DNA of 64,000 nucleotides. Origin: 13-2-20CM-68-14 sp051955535. Its GTDB lineage: Bacteria > Actinomycetota > Thermoleophilia > Gaiellales > Gaiellaceae. Location of the stretch: assembly GCA_051955535.1 (NCBI GenBank), contig JBQCGP010000029.1:78113-142112 (forward strand), in the 5' to 3' direction. Within the stretch, counting starts at the first letter, position 1. Every line of letters begins with the position of its first letter. The position numbers and the translations under genes were made by a program. A model generated the notes under the pieces. It was not told where the DNA came from. It saw only the letters and a list, made by a program, of their open reading frames with translations, and did no database searches. Below are positions 34,537 to 43,725 of this stretch, in pieces.

Positions 34537-35994
34537 GTGGGCTGGCTGACGACCGCGCTGATTTTGCTGCCTGTCGGGGCGGCGCTTCTGGTCTGGCTCT
34601 TCCCCTGGGACGACTTCACGGCGGGCGCGATCGCGCTTCTCGCCGCGCTCGGCGAGGTCGCGCTCTGGATCGAGTGCGTGTTCCAGTTCGACTTCAACAA
34701 GGGCGGCCTCCAGCTCGACCAGCGGACGAACTGGATCAGCGACCTGCATGTCTCCTACCACGTCGGCATGTACGGGTTCTCGCTCTGGCTCGTCGGGCTG
34801 GCAGTGGTCGTGCAGGCCGCGTCGATCATCTACGCCTTCTGGGCCGGCCGCACCGGCGCGCGCGCCTACTTCGGACTGATGCTGCTGCTGACGGCCGCGA
34901 TCGTCGGCGTCTTCACCGCCCAGGACCTGCTGCTCTTCTACGTCTTCTGGGAAGCAATGCTGATCCCGCTCTACGTCCTGATCGGCGTCTGGGGCGGACC
35001 GGGGCGGTTGGGCGCGACGATCAAGTTCGTCATCTACACGATGGCGGGGTCGCTGCTGATGCTCGCCTCGATCATCGTGCTCGGCATCTCGCAAGGCACG
35101 TTCGACCTGACGGCGACCTGGCAGAGCTCCTCGAACTGGCTCTTTCTGGGATTCGTCGCGGCCTTCGCCGTCAAGGCGCCGCTCTTCCCGCTGCACGGCT
35201 GGCTGCCGGACGCCTACCGTGAGTCGCCGCCCGAGGTGTCCGCGGTGCTGAGCGGCGTCGTCTCTAAGGCGGCGATCTACGGCTTCATCCGGATCGCGAT
35301 CACCAAGTTCCCCGAGCCGACGAAGGACTTCCGCACGGTGATCCTCGTGCTCGCGGCGATCGGGCTCGTCTACGGGTCGTTACTCGCCTTCCGGGCGCCC
35401 GACATCCGCGGGGTGATCGCCTACTCGTCCCTTGCGCAGCTCGGGCTGATCACCTTCGGCGTCTTCGCAGTCAACGACCTCGGCCTCAACGGCGCCGTCC
35501 TGCAGATGGTCAACCACGGGCTGATCTCGGCGGCGCTGTTCCTGCTCGCCGGTGGGATCGAGCGGCGGGCAACGACCGGTGACTTCAGCCGCCTCGGCGG
35601 CTTCGCACGCGGGCGTCCCTTGCTCGCCACCGTTCTCATGACCACGGGGATCATCGGCCTCGCCGTCCCTGGCTCGTCCGCATTCGCAGGCGAGTTCGAG
35701 ATCCTGGCGGGCGTCTTCAGCGTCAACTGGGGCTACGCCGTCGTCGGCGCCGTCGCGATCGTGCTGGCGGCGATGTACATGCTGCGCCTGATCTCGGCGG
35801 TGCTGCACGAGTCGCCCGGGCCCGCGGTCTCGCCGCAGGCGCTCGACCTGCGCCCGGCCGAGCTCAGCGCCGTCGTTCCGCTGGTCGCGTGCCTGCTGGC
35901 GCTGTCGGTCTGGCGGGGGGCGATCACGCAACGGTCGTTCGCGAACGACCGTGGGTCCACCGACGTGAGCACGCAGTTCGAGGCGGCGAAGTGA
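34537..35994 (+). CDS. nuoM: NADH-quinone oxidoreductase subunit M
   Basis: 485 residues, about 14 membrane helices. The GTG is 4 bp past the nuoL stop; upstream sequence in the frame is not protein-like. Antiporter-type motifs are FYVFWEAMLIPLYVLIGVWG, PLFPLHGWLPDAYRESP and AYSSLAQLGLITFG. The C-terminal tail FANDRGSTDVSTQF is soluble. The stop overlaps the nuoN GTG. Confidence 0.96.
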   Translation: MGWLTTALILLPVGAALLVWLFPWDDFTAGAIALLAALGEVALWIECVFQFDFNKGGLQLDQRTNWISDLHVSYHVGMYGFSLWLVGLAVVVQAASIIYAFWAGRTGARAYFGLMLLLTAAIVGVFTAQDLLLFYVFWEAMLIPLYVLIGVWGGPGRLGATIKFVIYTMAGSLLMLASIIVLGISQGTFDLTATWQSSSNWLFLGFVAAFAVKAPLFPLHGWLPDAYRESPPEVSAVLSGVVSKAAIYGFIRIAITKFPEPTKDFRTVILVLAAIGLVYGSLLAFRAPDIRGVIAYSSLAQLGLITFGVFAVNDLGLNGAVLQMVNHGLISAALFLLAGGIERRATTGDFSRLGGFARGRPLLATVLMTTGIIGLAVPGSSAFAGEFEILAGVFSVNWGYAVVGAVAIVLAAMYMLRLISAVLHESPGPAVSPQALDLRPAELSAVVPLVACLLALSVWRGAITQRSFANDRGSTDVSTQFEAAK

Positions 35995-37481
35995 TTCCGA
36001 CGCCGCACGTCGACTGGTTCGCGCTCGCGCCCGAGCTCTTCCTGCTCGGCGCGGCCGGCGTCGCACTCATGGCCGCCGTCCTGCTGCCGCGTCGCATCCG
36101 GCGCGACGCCGGCGCGCTCGCGGCAACGGCGGGCTTCACGGGCGCGTTCGTGTACGCGATCTTGATTTTCGTCCACACGCCCGAAGCGCAGAGCGTCATC
36201 GCCGACTCGGTGCGGCGCGACCGCTTCGGCGCCCTCGCGCAGGTGATCGTCTGCGGCGCCGGTCTGCTCACCGTCGGCGTCGCCTACGCGAACCGGATGC
36301 GCGACGAGCACATCGCCGAGTTCTACGCGCTGCTGGCCGCGGCCGGAGCGGGCATGTGCTTCTTCGTCACGGCGAACAACCTGATGACACTCTTCCTCGG
36401 GCTCGAGTGGTTCTCGATCTCGCTCTACATCCTCTGCGCGATCGACCGCGAGCTCGAAGGCTCGCTCGAGGCTGGGCTCAAGTACCTGATCATCGGCGGC
36501 TTCGGCTCGGCGGTGCTGCTCTTCGGCTCGGCGCTGGTCTACGGCGCGACCGGCGAGATCGCCTTCAACAAGATCGCCGCCGCGATCTCGGCCCAGCACC
36601 TGACCGGCGACGCGCTCCTAGTCGCGGGCCTGGCGATGCTCATCGTCGGGCTCGGCTTCAAGGCCTCGGCGGCGCCGTTCCACCAGTGGACGCCGGACGT
36701 CTACGAGGGCGCGCCGACGCCGGTGACGGGCTTTATGGCGGCGGCGACGAAGGCGGCTGCGCTTGTCGTGACGCTGCGGATCCTCCGCGTCGCCTTCCCA
36801 CAGGAGGCGCACCTCTGGACGATCGCGCTCGCGGTGATCGCCTGCGTGTCCCTCGCGATCGGGAATCTCGCCGCACTCGCGCAGCGCGGCGTCAAGCGGA
36901 TGCTCGCCTACTCGTCGATCTCGCAGGCCGGCTTCATGCTGATCCCGATCGCCTCGGACAACGCACTGGGCGCCCGTGCGCTCCTCTACTACCTGATCCC
37001 CTACGCGGCGCTGTCGATCGGGGCCTTCGCGGTCGTGGCGGCAAGGGAGCGGGAACTGGCGGCGCCCGTGACGCTCGACAACCTCGCCGGCCTGGGCTGG
37101 GAGCGCCCGCTGCTGGGAGTCTCGATGTGCACCTTTATGTTCGGGTTCGCCGGGCTGCCGCCGACGGGCGGCTTCGTCGCCAAGTTCTACGCCTTCTCGG
37201 CCGCCTACGAGCACGGCTGGACGTGGCTCGTGATCGTCGGCGTGGTCGCGACTGCGGTCAGCCTCTACTACTACCTCGCGGTCGTACGGGCGATGTACAT
37301 GCGCCCCGCGGCGGAGCTGCAGCTCGGAGCGGCCGCGCCGGTCGCCGGCGGCGCGCCGCCGCGGGACGCGCTGCTGCAGACCTCGGTCGTCCTCTCGCTC
37401 GCAGTGGTCGTCGGCTCGTTCATCGCGGTCGAGCCGCTGATCCACGTCGCGAAGCTCGCGGCCGCGTCGCTGCCGTTCTGA
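35991..37481 (+). CDS. nuoN: NADH-quinone oxidoreductase subunit N
   Basis: 496 residues. The GTG lies in a GTGA overlap with the nuoM stop. It is the third antiporter-like subunit: MTLFLGLEWFSISLYILCA, SAAPFHQWTPDVYEGAPTPVTGF, AYSSISQAGFML, and GLPPTGGFVAKFYAF are all typical. It ends the operon; a convergent small membrane protein gene begins 6 bp later. Confidence 0.96.
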   Translation: MIPTPHVDWFALAPELFLLGAAGVALMAAVLLPRRIRRDAGALAATAGFTGAFVYAILIFVHTPEAQSVIADSVRRDRFGALAQVIVCGAGLLTVGVAYANRMRDEHIAEFYALLAAAGAGMCFFVTANNLMTLFLGLEWFSISLYILCAIDRELEGSLEAGLKYLIIGGFGSAVLLFGSALVYGATGEIAFNKIAAAISAQHLTGDALLVAGLAMLIVGLGFKASAAPFHQWTPDVYEGAPTPVTGFMAAATKAAALVVTLRILRVAFPQEAHLWTIALAVIACVSLAIGNLAALAQRGVKRMLAYSSISQAGFMLIPIASDNALGARALLYYLIPYAALSIGAFAVVAARERELAAPVTLDNLAGLGWERPLLGVSMCTFMFGFAGLPPTGGFVAKFYAFSAAYEHGWTWLVIVGVVATAVSLYYYLAVVRAMYMRPAAELQLGAAAPVAGGAPPRDALLQTSVVLSLAVVVGSFIAVEPLIHVAKLAAASLPF

Positions 37482-37487
37482 GCGGGG

Positions 37488-37733
37488 TCAGTCCCTGCGC
37501 AGCTCGGCGGCGAGCGCTCCCATCGCCTGCAGGCAGAAGACGACGACGCAGGCGATCAGGGCCGACCGGGCCACAGCCGGCACGGCCGGATCGCCGACAG
37601 CCGGTGCGCGCGCCGCCGTCGCGACCAGCAGCAGGGCGAGGACGACCGCCCAGCCGTAGGCATGAGCGGGAGCGCGCTTGCCGTCCAGCCGCTCGGAGAC
37701 GCTGCGCAGCCCGGCAATCGCGGTCAACGGCAC
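37488..37733 (-). CDS. Small membrane protein, start uncertain
   Basis: From the GTG at 37733 the frame codes for 81 residues with two hydrophobic segments (AVVLALLLVATAARAP, SALIACVVVFCLQAMGALAAEL). The same frame continues upstream to about 37830 without a stop and reads as a third hydrophobic helix (LAPIALVLAAAFADHLGD, AFDFLLLAVPLTAIAG), so the real protein is likely about 110 residues. No ATG, GTG or TTG opens that part; a CTG at 37820 is the only near-cognate codon. It faces the nuo operon with 6 bp between stops. Function unknown. Confidence 0.65.
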   Translation of the reverse strand: MPLTAIAGLRSVSERLDGKRAPAHAYGWAVVLALLLVATAARAPAVGDPAVPAVARSALIACVVVFCLQAMGALAAELRRD

Positions 37734-37906
37734 GGCGAGGAGCAGGAAGTCGAAGGCGATCGTGTGATCGCCGAGATGGTCGGCGAAGGCCGCCGCGAGA
37801 ACGAGGGCGATCGGGGCCAGTCGACTGATGGTGGCCGCTTCGTCGGATGACGCAGCTTTCCTGCGCCGTTCGTTACCCTCGCGCCACTCAACGAGGAGGA
37901 GTACCT

Positions 37907-38602
37907 ATGCCGGATGTTTCCGTTACGTGGCTCGGCCACGCCGCCTTCCGCGTCGACAGCCCCAACGGAAAGCGGGTCTACATCGATCCCTGGCTCGACA
38001 ACCCGAAAGCCCCCGACGGCGAGCAGGAGCCCGAGCGCGCCGACGTGGTCGCGGTCACGCACGGCCACGACGACCACCTCGGCAGCACGGTCGAAATATC
38101 GAAGCGCCTCTCGCCCGAGATCATCGCTCTGGTGGAGTTGAAGCGCTGGCTGGGCGACCAAGGCGCGAACGTCGGCGAGATACCCGGGCCGAACAAGGGC
38201 GGCACCGTCGACCTCGACGGAATCAAGTTCACGATCGTGAACGCCTTCCACTCGGGCGCGACGCCCGACGGCAGCTACGGGGGCGAGCCGTGTGGGATCG
38301 TCATCACCTTCGAGAACGGCACCTCCGTCTACTTCGCCGGGGACACCTGCGTGTTCGGGGACATGCAGCTGATCGGGCGGCTCTACCACCCAGACGTCGC
38401 GGTGCTGCCGATCGGCGGCCACTTCACGATGGATCCCCGCGAGGCCGGCGTCGCGCTCGAGCTGCTCGGCGCGCGACGGTGCATTCCGTGCCACTACGGC
38501 ACCTTCCCGCTGCTCGCCGGCACGCCCGACGAGCTGCGGCAGCACGCCCCCGATGGCGTCGAGATCCTGGAGATGCAGCCCGGAGATACAGTCGCGGTAT
38601 GA
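37907..38602 (+). CDS. UPF0173 metallo-beta-lactamase-fold hydrolase
   Basis: 231 residues. The ATG has GAGGAGGAG about 8 bp upstream. The fold's metal motif is THGHDDHLG (His-x-His-x-Asp-His) near residue 49, with further ligands expected in NAFHSG, FAGDTCVFGDM and PCHYGTFP near the C-terminus. UPF0173 proteins (YtkL/Ta0764 type) are putative metal-dependent hydrolases of unknown substrate. It leads an operon of four genes joined by 4-8 bp overlaps. Confidence 0.93.
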   Translation: MPDVSVTWLGHAAFRVDSPNGKRVYIDPWLDNPKAPDGEQEPERADVVAVTHGHDDHLGSTVEISKRLSPEIIALVELKRWLGDQGANVGEIPGPNKGGTVDLDGIKFTIVNAFHSGATPDGSYGGEPCGIVITFENGTSVYFAGDTCVFGDMQLIGRLYHPDVAVLPIGGHFTMDPREAGVALELLGARRCIPCHYGTFPLLAGTPDELRQHAPDGVEILEMQPGDTVAV

Positions 38603-38880
38603 GAGAGCGCTGGTTCGGCGCGACGGGCAGGCGCGTGCCGGAGCTGGCCCGCGAGGGCGACCCAGTCGTGCCGCTCGACGAGGCGCTCGTGCTCGACAAC
38701 GTCGCCGACGATGCAGCGCTCCACCGGGCGCATGAGGAAGGAACGCCGGTAGTGGTGCGCGCGGACTCGGCAGAGAAGATCCTCGCCGCGCTGAAGCGCC
38801 CCGAGGTCGCGTCCGTGCTCGTTCCGGCGGACAAGCCAGAGCTGCTCGAGCTCGACCTGCGGGAGCTCACATATGGCTAG
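38599..38880 (+). CDS. Hypothetical protein, 93 residues
   Basis: Starts in an ATGA overlap with the hydrolase gene. A short alpha/beta protein: it opens with MRERWFGATGRRVPEL, followed by an acidic helical stretch (VLDNVADDAALHRAHEEG) and a strand-helix pair (PVVVRADSAEKILAALKRPEV). No motif was recognised. Its close coupling to the DUF1028 gene (8-bp overlap) suggests co-function, but the role is unknown. Confidence 0.78.
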   Translation: MRERWFGATGRRVPELAREGDPVVPLDEALVLDNVADDAALHRAHEEGTPVVVRADSAEKILAALKRPEVASVLVPADKPELLELDLRELTYG

Positions 38881-39715
38881 GCGAATCGTCGCCACGTACT
38901 CGATCGCGGCCTGCGATCTCGAGGCCGGGCAGTGGGGCGTGGCGACGCAGTCCAAGTTCCTCGCCGTCGGGTCGGTCGTCCCCTGGGCGGATCCGCAGGT
39001 CGGCGCGATCGCGACGCAGGCCTATGCCAACCCGCGCTACGGCTCCGAAGGGCTCGTCCTGCTGCGCGACGGGTTGAGCGCAGAGCAGGTCGTCGACAAG
39101 CTGACGGCCGCGGACGAGGAGCGCAATCACCGCCAGCTCGGCGTCGTCGACCGCGAAGGCCACAGCGCGAGCTTCACCGGCGAGGAGTGTCTGGAGTGGG
39201 CGGGCGGCAGGACCGGCCCCTGCTACGCGGCGCAGGGCAACATCCTCGTGTCGGGCGCGACGGTCGATGCGCTTGCGGAGACCTTCGAAGGCTCGAGCGG
39301 CCCGCTCGCCGACCGGCTGCTCAACTGCCTCGATGCCGCGCAGGCCGCGGGCGGCGACCGGCGGGGTCAGCAGTCCGCGGCGATCCTGGTCGTCGAGAAG
39401 GACGGCGGCTACGCAAAGCTCTCCGACGTCGTCGTCGAGCTGCGCGTCGAGGACCACGAGCGCCCGCTCGAGGAGCTTCGGCGGCTCTACCGGCTCCACC
39501 AGGCGCTCTTCGGCGAGACGCCGCGCGAGCAGTGGCTGACGGTCGATGAGGCGCTCGCGAACGAACTACGCGAGCGGCTCGCGAAGCTCGGTTACGAGGG
39601 CGAGCTCGAGGACGCCTTCAACCGCTGGGCCGGCAACGTCAACCTGGAGGAGCGCGTCGACGGCGTCGAGGAGATCGACCCGGTCGTGCTCGAGGAGCTG
39701 CGGGAGCTTTCGTGA
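38873..39715 (+). CDS. DUF1028 family protein
   Basis: 280 residues. DUF1028 proteins (PF06267) have an Ntn-hydrolase-like N-terminal domain and often a C-terminal peptidoglycan-binding-like helical region; no substrate is established. Family sequence is VATYSIAACDLEAGQWGVATQSKFLAVGS, WADPQVGAIATQAYANPRYG and YAAQGNILVSG. The C-terminal 90 residues are helical (DEALANELRERLAKLGYEG). The N-terminal residue after cleavage is unclear. It sits between the 93-residue gene and the cupin gene. Confidence 0.85.
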   Translation: MARRIVATYSIAACDLEAGQWGVATQSKFLAVGSVVPWADPQVGAIATQAYANPRYGSEGLVLLRDGLSAEQVVDKLTAADEERNHRQLGVVDREGHSASFTGEECLEWAGGRTGPCYAAQGNILVSGATVDALAETFEGSSGPLADRLLNCLDAAQAAGGDRRGQQSAAILVVEKDGGYAKLSDVVVELRVEDHERPLEELRRLYRLHQALFGETPREQWLTVDEALANELRERLAKLGYEGELEDAFNRWAGNVNLEERVDGVEEIDPVVLEELRELS

Positions 39716-40380
39716 GCGAGGGCTACGAGGTCGTCCACTTCGACGAGCTCGAGGAGCTGCCGATCACCAACCCCCATGGCACGTTCGTCCTCAGGCCGGT
39801 CCGGCGGAGATTCGGGATCACGGCCTTCGGCTCGAACGCGTACACCGGCGATTCCGGGCAGCGGGTGATCGAGGAGCACCACGAGCGCGACAACCATCAG
39901 GAGATGTACGTCGTCCTTCGCGGCCGTGCAACCTTCACGCTCGGAGACGACGAGGTCGATGCCCCGGCGGGAACGATCGTCTACGCGCAGCCGGGCACGC
40001 GGCGAGGCGCGATCGCGGCCGAGGACGGAACGGCTGTGCTGGCAGTCGGGGCGAAGCCCGGGGTGGTCTTCGAGCCGTCGGCTTGGGAGGACATCTTCGT
40101 CGCGAACGCATATGCCGACAAGGGCGACCTCGAGGGCGGCCGCTCTCTCATGGCGGCAGCACTTGAAAAGCGCCCGGACGCGTGGCAGGGCTACTTCAAC
40201 GCCGCCTGCCTCGAAGCCCGCGCCGGGGACCCTGAGCGCGCCTTCGACTACCTGAAGCGGTCGATCGAGCTCGAGCCCGAAGCGCGTGAGTACGCCCGAG
40301 AGGACTCCGATTTCGACTCGATCCGGAACGACGAACGCTTCGTCTCACTTGTCGCCGGGCAGGCCTCCTCCGGCACCTAG
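39712..40380 (+). CDS. Cupin-TPR fusion protein
   Basis: 222 residues; GTG start overlaps the DUF1028 stop by 4 bp. Residues 40-125 form a cupin barrel with metal-type motifs (HHERDNHQEMYVVLRGRATF, then PAGTIVYAQPG). Residues 130-210 are a short TPR-like helical repeat (DLEGGRSLMAAALEKRPDAWQGY, AGDPERAFDYLKRSIELEP). Fused cupin-TPR proteins of this form occur in actinobacteria; the ligand is unknown. It ends the four-gene operon. Confidence 0.83.
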   Translation: MSEGYEVVHFDELEELPITNPHGTFVLRPVRRRFGITAFGSNAYTGDSGQRVIEEHHERDNHQEMYVVLRGRATFTLGDDEVDAPAGTIVYAQPGTRRGAIAAEDGTAVLAVGAKPGVVFEPSAWEDIFVANAYADKGDLEGGRSLMAAALEKRPDAWQGYFNAACLEARAGDPERAFDYLKRSIELEPEAREYAREDSDFDSIRNDERFVSLVAGQASSGT

Positions 40381-40392
40381 CTCGTAAACCCC

Positions 40393-42939
40393 CTACTTCA
40401 GCGCCTCCGCGAAGCTGATCAGAAGTGAGCCCTGCTCCGCCGTGAGGCTGACGCCCACCTGCCGTTGGACCTTCATCTCGAACTCGTCGAGCTTCTTCAC
40501 CCGCTTGGCGGCATTCTTCGCCTTCTCCGCCTCGGTCAGCTTCTGGTTGAGCTCCTGCGCCGCCTCCGGGTTCGAGCAGAACTCGCTGACCACGTTCTCG
40601 AGCGAGGCGAACGTGACGCCGACCATGAACGTCGTCGAGCCCGAGCCCTCGTTGCCCGCGACGTCCTTCGCCGTCGCGCTGAGCGTGTGGCTGCCGAGCG
40701 CGAGCGACCACGCCGGCGCGTCGAGGTCCTTGCAAGTGTCGGAGTCGAGCCCTGATCCGGGCACCGGATCAGTCGCCGAGCAATTGATCGTCACGTGCTG
40801 GTCGATGGTGTAGGAGCCGGCGTTTCCGGTGTACGTGATCACCGGCGGCGTGGCATCGCGCTTGATCGTCTCCGACACGTCGCCCGACGAGCCGGTGACG
40901 ATGTTGCTCGCGTTCGTCGTGGTCACGCCGCAAGAGCGCGTGAACGTCCCGTCCGTGGAGATCGTCTCGTCGAGGCAGCCGTTCTTCGTGACCGTCGAGC
41001 CGGTCGGCGGGATGGGGAAGCCGCTCCACGTCAGCGAGACGTCACTGGTGTACCAGCCGTTCTGCCCGTCCGGGCTCGCCGGGCTGACCTGCGCGCAAGG
41101 GAACCCTTGGCCGTTCAGCCCCGGCCCGCTGAGCTGCGGCTTGTTGAGGCCGCCGCCGGCCGGGTAAGCGGTGTCGAACCATTGCGGGAAGAACTGGTCG
41201 AGGCGGGCATTGCAGGACGCGCTCTGTACCGGCAACCAGTGGCGGAAGACGGCCTCCTCCTGCGCCTCCGTAATCGACCCACCGCCGTACCGGGTCTGGA
41301 TCTGCTTCATCGCGGAGATCATCCGGTCCTTGCCGAGGATGTGCCACAGCGCGATGTAGGTGGCCGCCGGCCGGTTGTACGTGTTGGACGTCGTGAAGAG
41401 ATTGACGACGGTCGGGTTCGACGGCGCGGTGCTCCAGTTGCCGCCGCCCGTGCCGTAGGTCGCATTGAACTGATTGGTGAGGCTGGTCTCGAACGCGGCG
41501 TCGCCGGCCGGGGTGCCGAGCCCGCCCGCCGCGGTGGCCGCCGTCCGAGCGTTGTTGAGGTACTCACCGAGGCGCGCGAACCCCTCCTTCCAGAAGGTGA
41601 GGTTGAAGGCTGCCTCTGAGACGTTGTCGCCGAACCACTGGTGCATGTTCTCGTGGTTGAGCGTGCCAAGGTTGGTCCCGGTCGAGCCGCCGATCGTGCC
41701 GCCGGCGAAGGTGATCTTCGTCTGCATCTCCTCCTCGAAGCTCGCCGGAGGGATGCCGACGACGACGCCGGCCGTCGTGAATGGGTACGGCCCGTTGAAG
41801 TTCGTCTGGAAGCCCGTGATGTCTTCCTGGTTGTCCATCGCGATCTTGTTGATCGCCTTGCGTGCGTCGGTGATCGAGTTGGCCTGGCCCTCGAAGTACT
41901 GAATGCCGGTCGTCGGGCTCGTGCGCGCGGTCAGGTCGTACGAGCCGATGCTGTTCTCGACCAGATAGCTGGCCACGTGCTCGGGCGAGTGCCAGTGCCA
42001 GGTCCAGGAGCCGCCCGGGAAGTTCGTGTCGGGTGGGTTGACCGAGGTGGGAGACACGGGTGCATAGGTGGTCCCGGTAGGCGGCGTCGTGCCAACGAGC
42101 TCCCCGTTCGCAATCGCCGTCTTGCCGACGTCGACCGTGTCGTAGAAGTCGTATGTCGGCTTGGCGCTCGGGTGGTTGTTGATCGGCATCCAGGATGCCG
42201 TGCCGGCGGGCTCGGTCGTCACGAAGGCGCCGTCGTTCGGAGCAGCCGTCGTGTTGACGCGGAACCAGCCCTCGGTCGTCCCGTCACCGTCGAAATGCAC
42301 GCCGGGCCGCCCCGCGTAGTCGATCGTGACCGTAAACGTCGTGCCGTCGGGAATCGGCGTCGAGGGCGTCACCACGAGTTTGTTGGCAGGACACTGCAAG
42401 CCGTTCTGCGCATTGGTGCCGACCTGGGGCGAGCAGGCAGGCGGGTTCGGATTGGTCGCGCTGACGGGGTTCACGTTCGAGATCGCGTGGGCCGCTGGGT
42501 CCGGGTCGTCCTGTCCGTTCGGGTCGCCTGGATAGGTGGGCTGCACGAACGCAAACGTGGCCGGGGACCCGTTTACCTCGACCGACTGGACCGTCATGTC
42601 AGGGCCGTCGGGCGAGCCGTTGAGGGCAGCCCGCTCGAAGTCGAAGCTCAGGTCGGTGAGGCACTGCGTCGAGCGGACGGTGAGGTCGACGTGCGTGCCG
42701 GGGAGGAACGTGTTCGACAGCGCGTCGTAGTTCAAATGGACGTCGGTGTGGAGGCTCGTGTACCCGCCGTTGCCCTGGTCCGGATAGACCCGGTCGCCGA
42801 AATGCGAGAGCGTGTGTGCGCCGGAGAAGCAGTTCGTGTCGGCGAGCGCGGACTTGCTGCCGGCCGAACCGGCCAATACCCCGAAGAACACGGCGGTAGC
42901 GGCGACCGCCAGCACGTTGAGCCTGGACGAGGTCCCCAT
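40393..42939 (-). CDS. Secreted M1-family metallopeptidase
   Basis: 848 residues. The ATG has GGGGGGAAG upstream. A signal peptide (NVLAVAATAVFFGVLAG, cleavage near SALA) is followed by an M1-type beta domain. The zinc site fits HEXXH-18-E: HENMH near 428-432 and Glu in FWKEGFA. The GAMEN exopeptidase loop is replaced by a degenerate GIPPASFEEEM, so it may differ from classic aminopeptidases. After about residue 600 a C-terminal Ig-like region (YTGNAGSYTIDQHVTINC) follows. Probably degrades external peptides or proteins. Confidence 0.92.
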   Translation of the reverse strand: MGTSSRLNVLAVAATAVFFGVLAGSAGSKSALADTNCFSGAHTLSHFGDRVYPDQGNGGYTSLHTDVHLNYDALSNTFLPGTHVDLTVRSTQCLTDLSFDFERAALNGSPDGPDMTVQSVEVNGSPATFAFVQPTYPGDPNGQDDPDPAAHAISNVNPVSATNPNPPACSPQVGTNAQNGLQCPANKLVVTPSTPIPDGTTFTVTIDYAGRPGVHFDGDGTTEGWFRVNTTAAPNDGAFVTTEPAGTASWMPINNHPSAKPTYDFYDTVDVGKTAIANGELVGTTPPTGTTYAPVSPTSVNPPDTNFPGGSWTWHWHSPEHVASYLVENSIGSYDLTARTSPTTGIQYFEGQANSITDARKAINKIAMDNQEDITGFQTNFNGPYPFTTAGVVVGIPPASFEEEMQTKITFAGGTIGGSTGTNLGTLNHENMHQWFGDNVSEAAFNLTFWKEGFARLGEYLNNARTAATAAGGLGTPAGDAAFETSLTNQFNATYGTGGGNWSTAPSNPTVVNLFTTSNTYNRPAATYIALWHILGKDRMISAMKQIQTRYGGGSITEAQEEAVFRHWLPVQSASCNARLDQFFPQWFDTAYPAGGGLNKPQLSGPGLNGQGFPCAQVSPASPDGQNGWYTSDVSLTWSGFPIPPTGSTVTKNGCLDETISTDGTFTRSCGVTTTNASNIVTGSSGDVSETIKRDATPPVITYTGNAGSYTIDQHVTINCSATDPVPGSGLDSDTCKDLDAPAWSLALGSHTLSATAKDVAGNEGSGSTTFMVGVTFASLENVVSEFCSNPEAAQELNQKLTEAEKAKNAAKRVKKLDEFEMKVQRQVGVSLTAEQGSLLISFAEALK

Positions 42940-42993
42940 CTGATCTTCCCCCCTGCGTTGGAGTCGTCGGCAGGGAACTTCTATCGCATCCCG

Positions 42994-43725
42994 TCAGTCT
43001 CCGGGCAAACGGATTCCGGCGGCTAGCTCGCGCAGCGCCGGAACCGGGTCGCTCACCGGCCGGGCGACGAATAGCACCACGCCATATCCGTCGGCGCCGG
43101 TCAGCGAGTCGACAAGTAGCTGCAGGCCGAGCGCGAGCGCAAAAGCTTTGTGGGCCTGCTCGCCGCCGAACGGGACGAGCTCTTCGGGCGCCGCCGCGCC
43201 GGTCAGCACGTCGCCGTAAGTGACAGCGCCCATCGAGACATCTGCGACGATCGGCTCGCCGTCTGAGCTTGGGATCGCGATCGCAAGCGGGTTCGTTCCG
43301 GCGAGCTTCGGGCCGCCGTCGGGGTGGCCGAGGCGCGCGGGCGACGTGGCGGTCAGCGCCGCGACGAGACCGCCTTCGGCGAGCTTCCGCACCCAATAGC
43401 CGAGCATCCCGGTCGGGAAGCAGTGCGCGGCGACGATCAGCCGGCCCCTGTCGGGCGGGTCCGCGACCTGCGCCTCGACGATCGCAGCGAGGACGAGATA
43501 GCCCAACGCGCCGCGGCCGTCCCAGCGCTCGTAGCCGCCCTCGGCGACCTCGATCTCCGGCTTTGCGTGCGGGTCGAGGTCCGGCAGCGTCGCCAGCCAG
43601 TCGACGCGCGAGAGCCCGTGACCCGTCTTGCCGCGACGTTCCGCTTCGAGAAAGTGATCGGCGAGCGTCGCCGCGTCCTCGGCCGAGAAGCCGAGCGCGC
43701 GAAGCTTGCCGGGAACGTCGGTCAG
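42994..43725 (-). CDS. Malate/L-lactate dehydrogenase family (Ldh2) protein, short
   Basis: 243 residues if it starts at the CTG at 43725, which overlaps the mrp stop as CTGA. Coding-like sequence runs from there (TDVPGKLRALGFSAEDAATL, FLEAERRGKTGHGLSRVDWL). A TTG at 43506 would cut the N-terminal 73 residues of the fold. The Ldh2 core is clear: PKLAGTNPLAIAIPSSDGEP and HKAFALALGLQLLVDSLTGA. Family members are usually 330-350 residues, so this is shortened near the middle and end. It should reduce or oxidise a 2-hydroxyacid with NAD(P)H, substrate unknown. The region just upstream is the end of mrp. Confidence 0.75.
   Translation of the reverse strand: MTDVPGKLRALGFSAEDAATLADHFLEAERRGKTGHGLSRVDWLATLPDLDPHAKPEIEVAEGGYERWDGRGALGYLVLAAIVEAQVADPPDRGRLIVAAHCFPTGMLGYWVRKLAEGGLVAALTATSPARLGHPDGGPKLAGTNPLAIAIPSSDGEPIVADVSMGAVTYGDVLTGAAAPEELVPFGGEQAHKAFALALGLQLLVDSLTGADGYGVVLFVARPVSDPVPALRELAAGIRLPGD

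Noticed and set aside
32622..34700. Long 692-codon open frame on the minus strand across nuoL
   Set aside because: It is antisense to a certain nuoL gene, has Arg/Asp/Glu-rich sequence from GC codon bias, and shows no domain.
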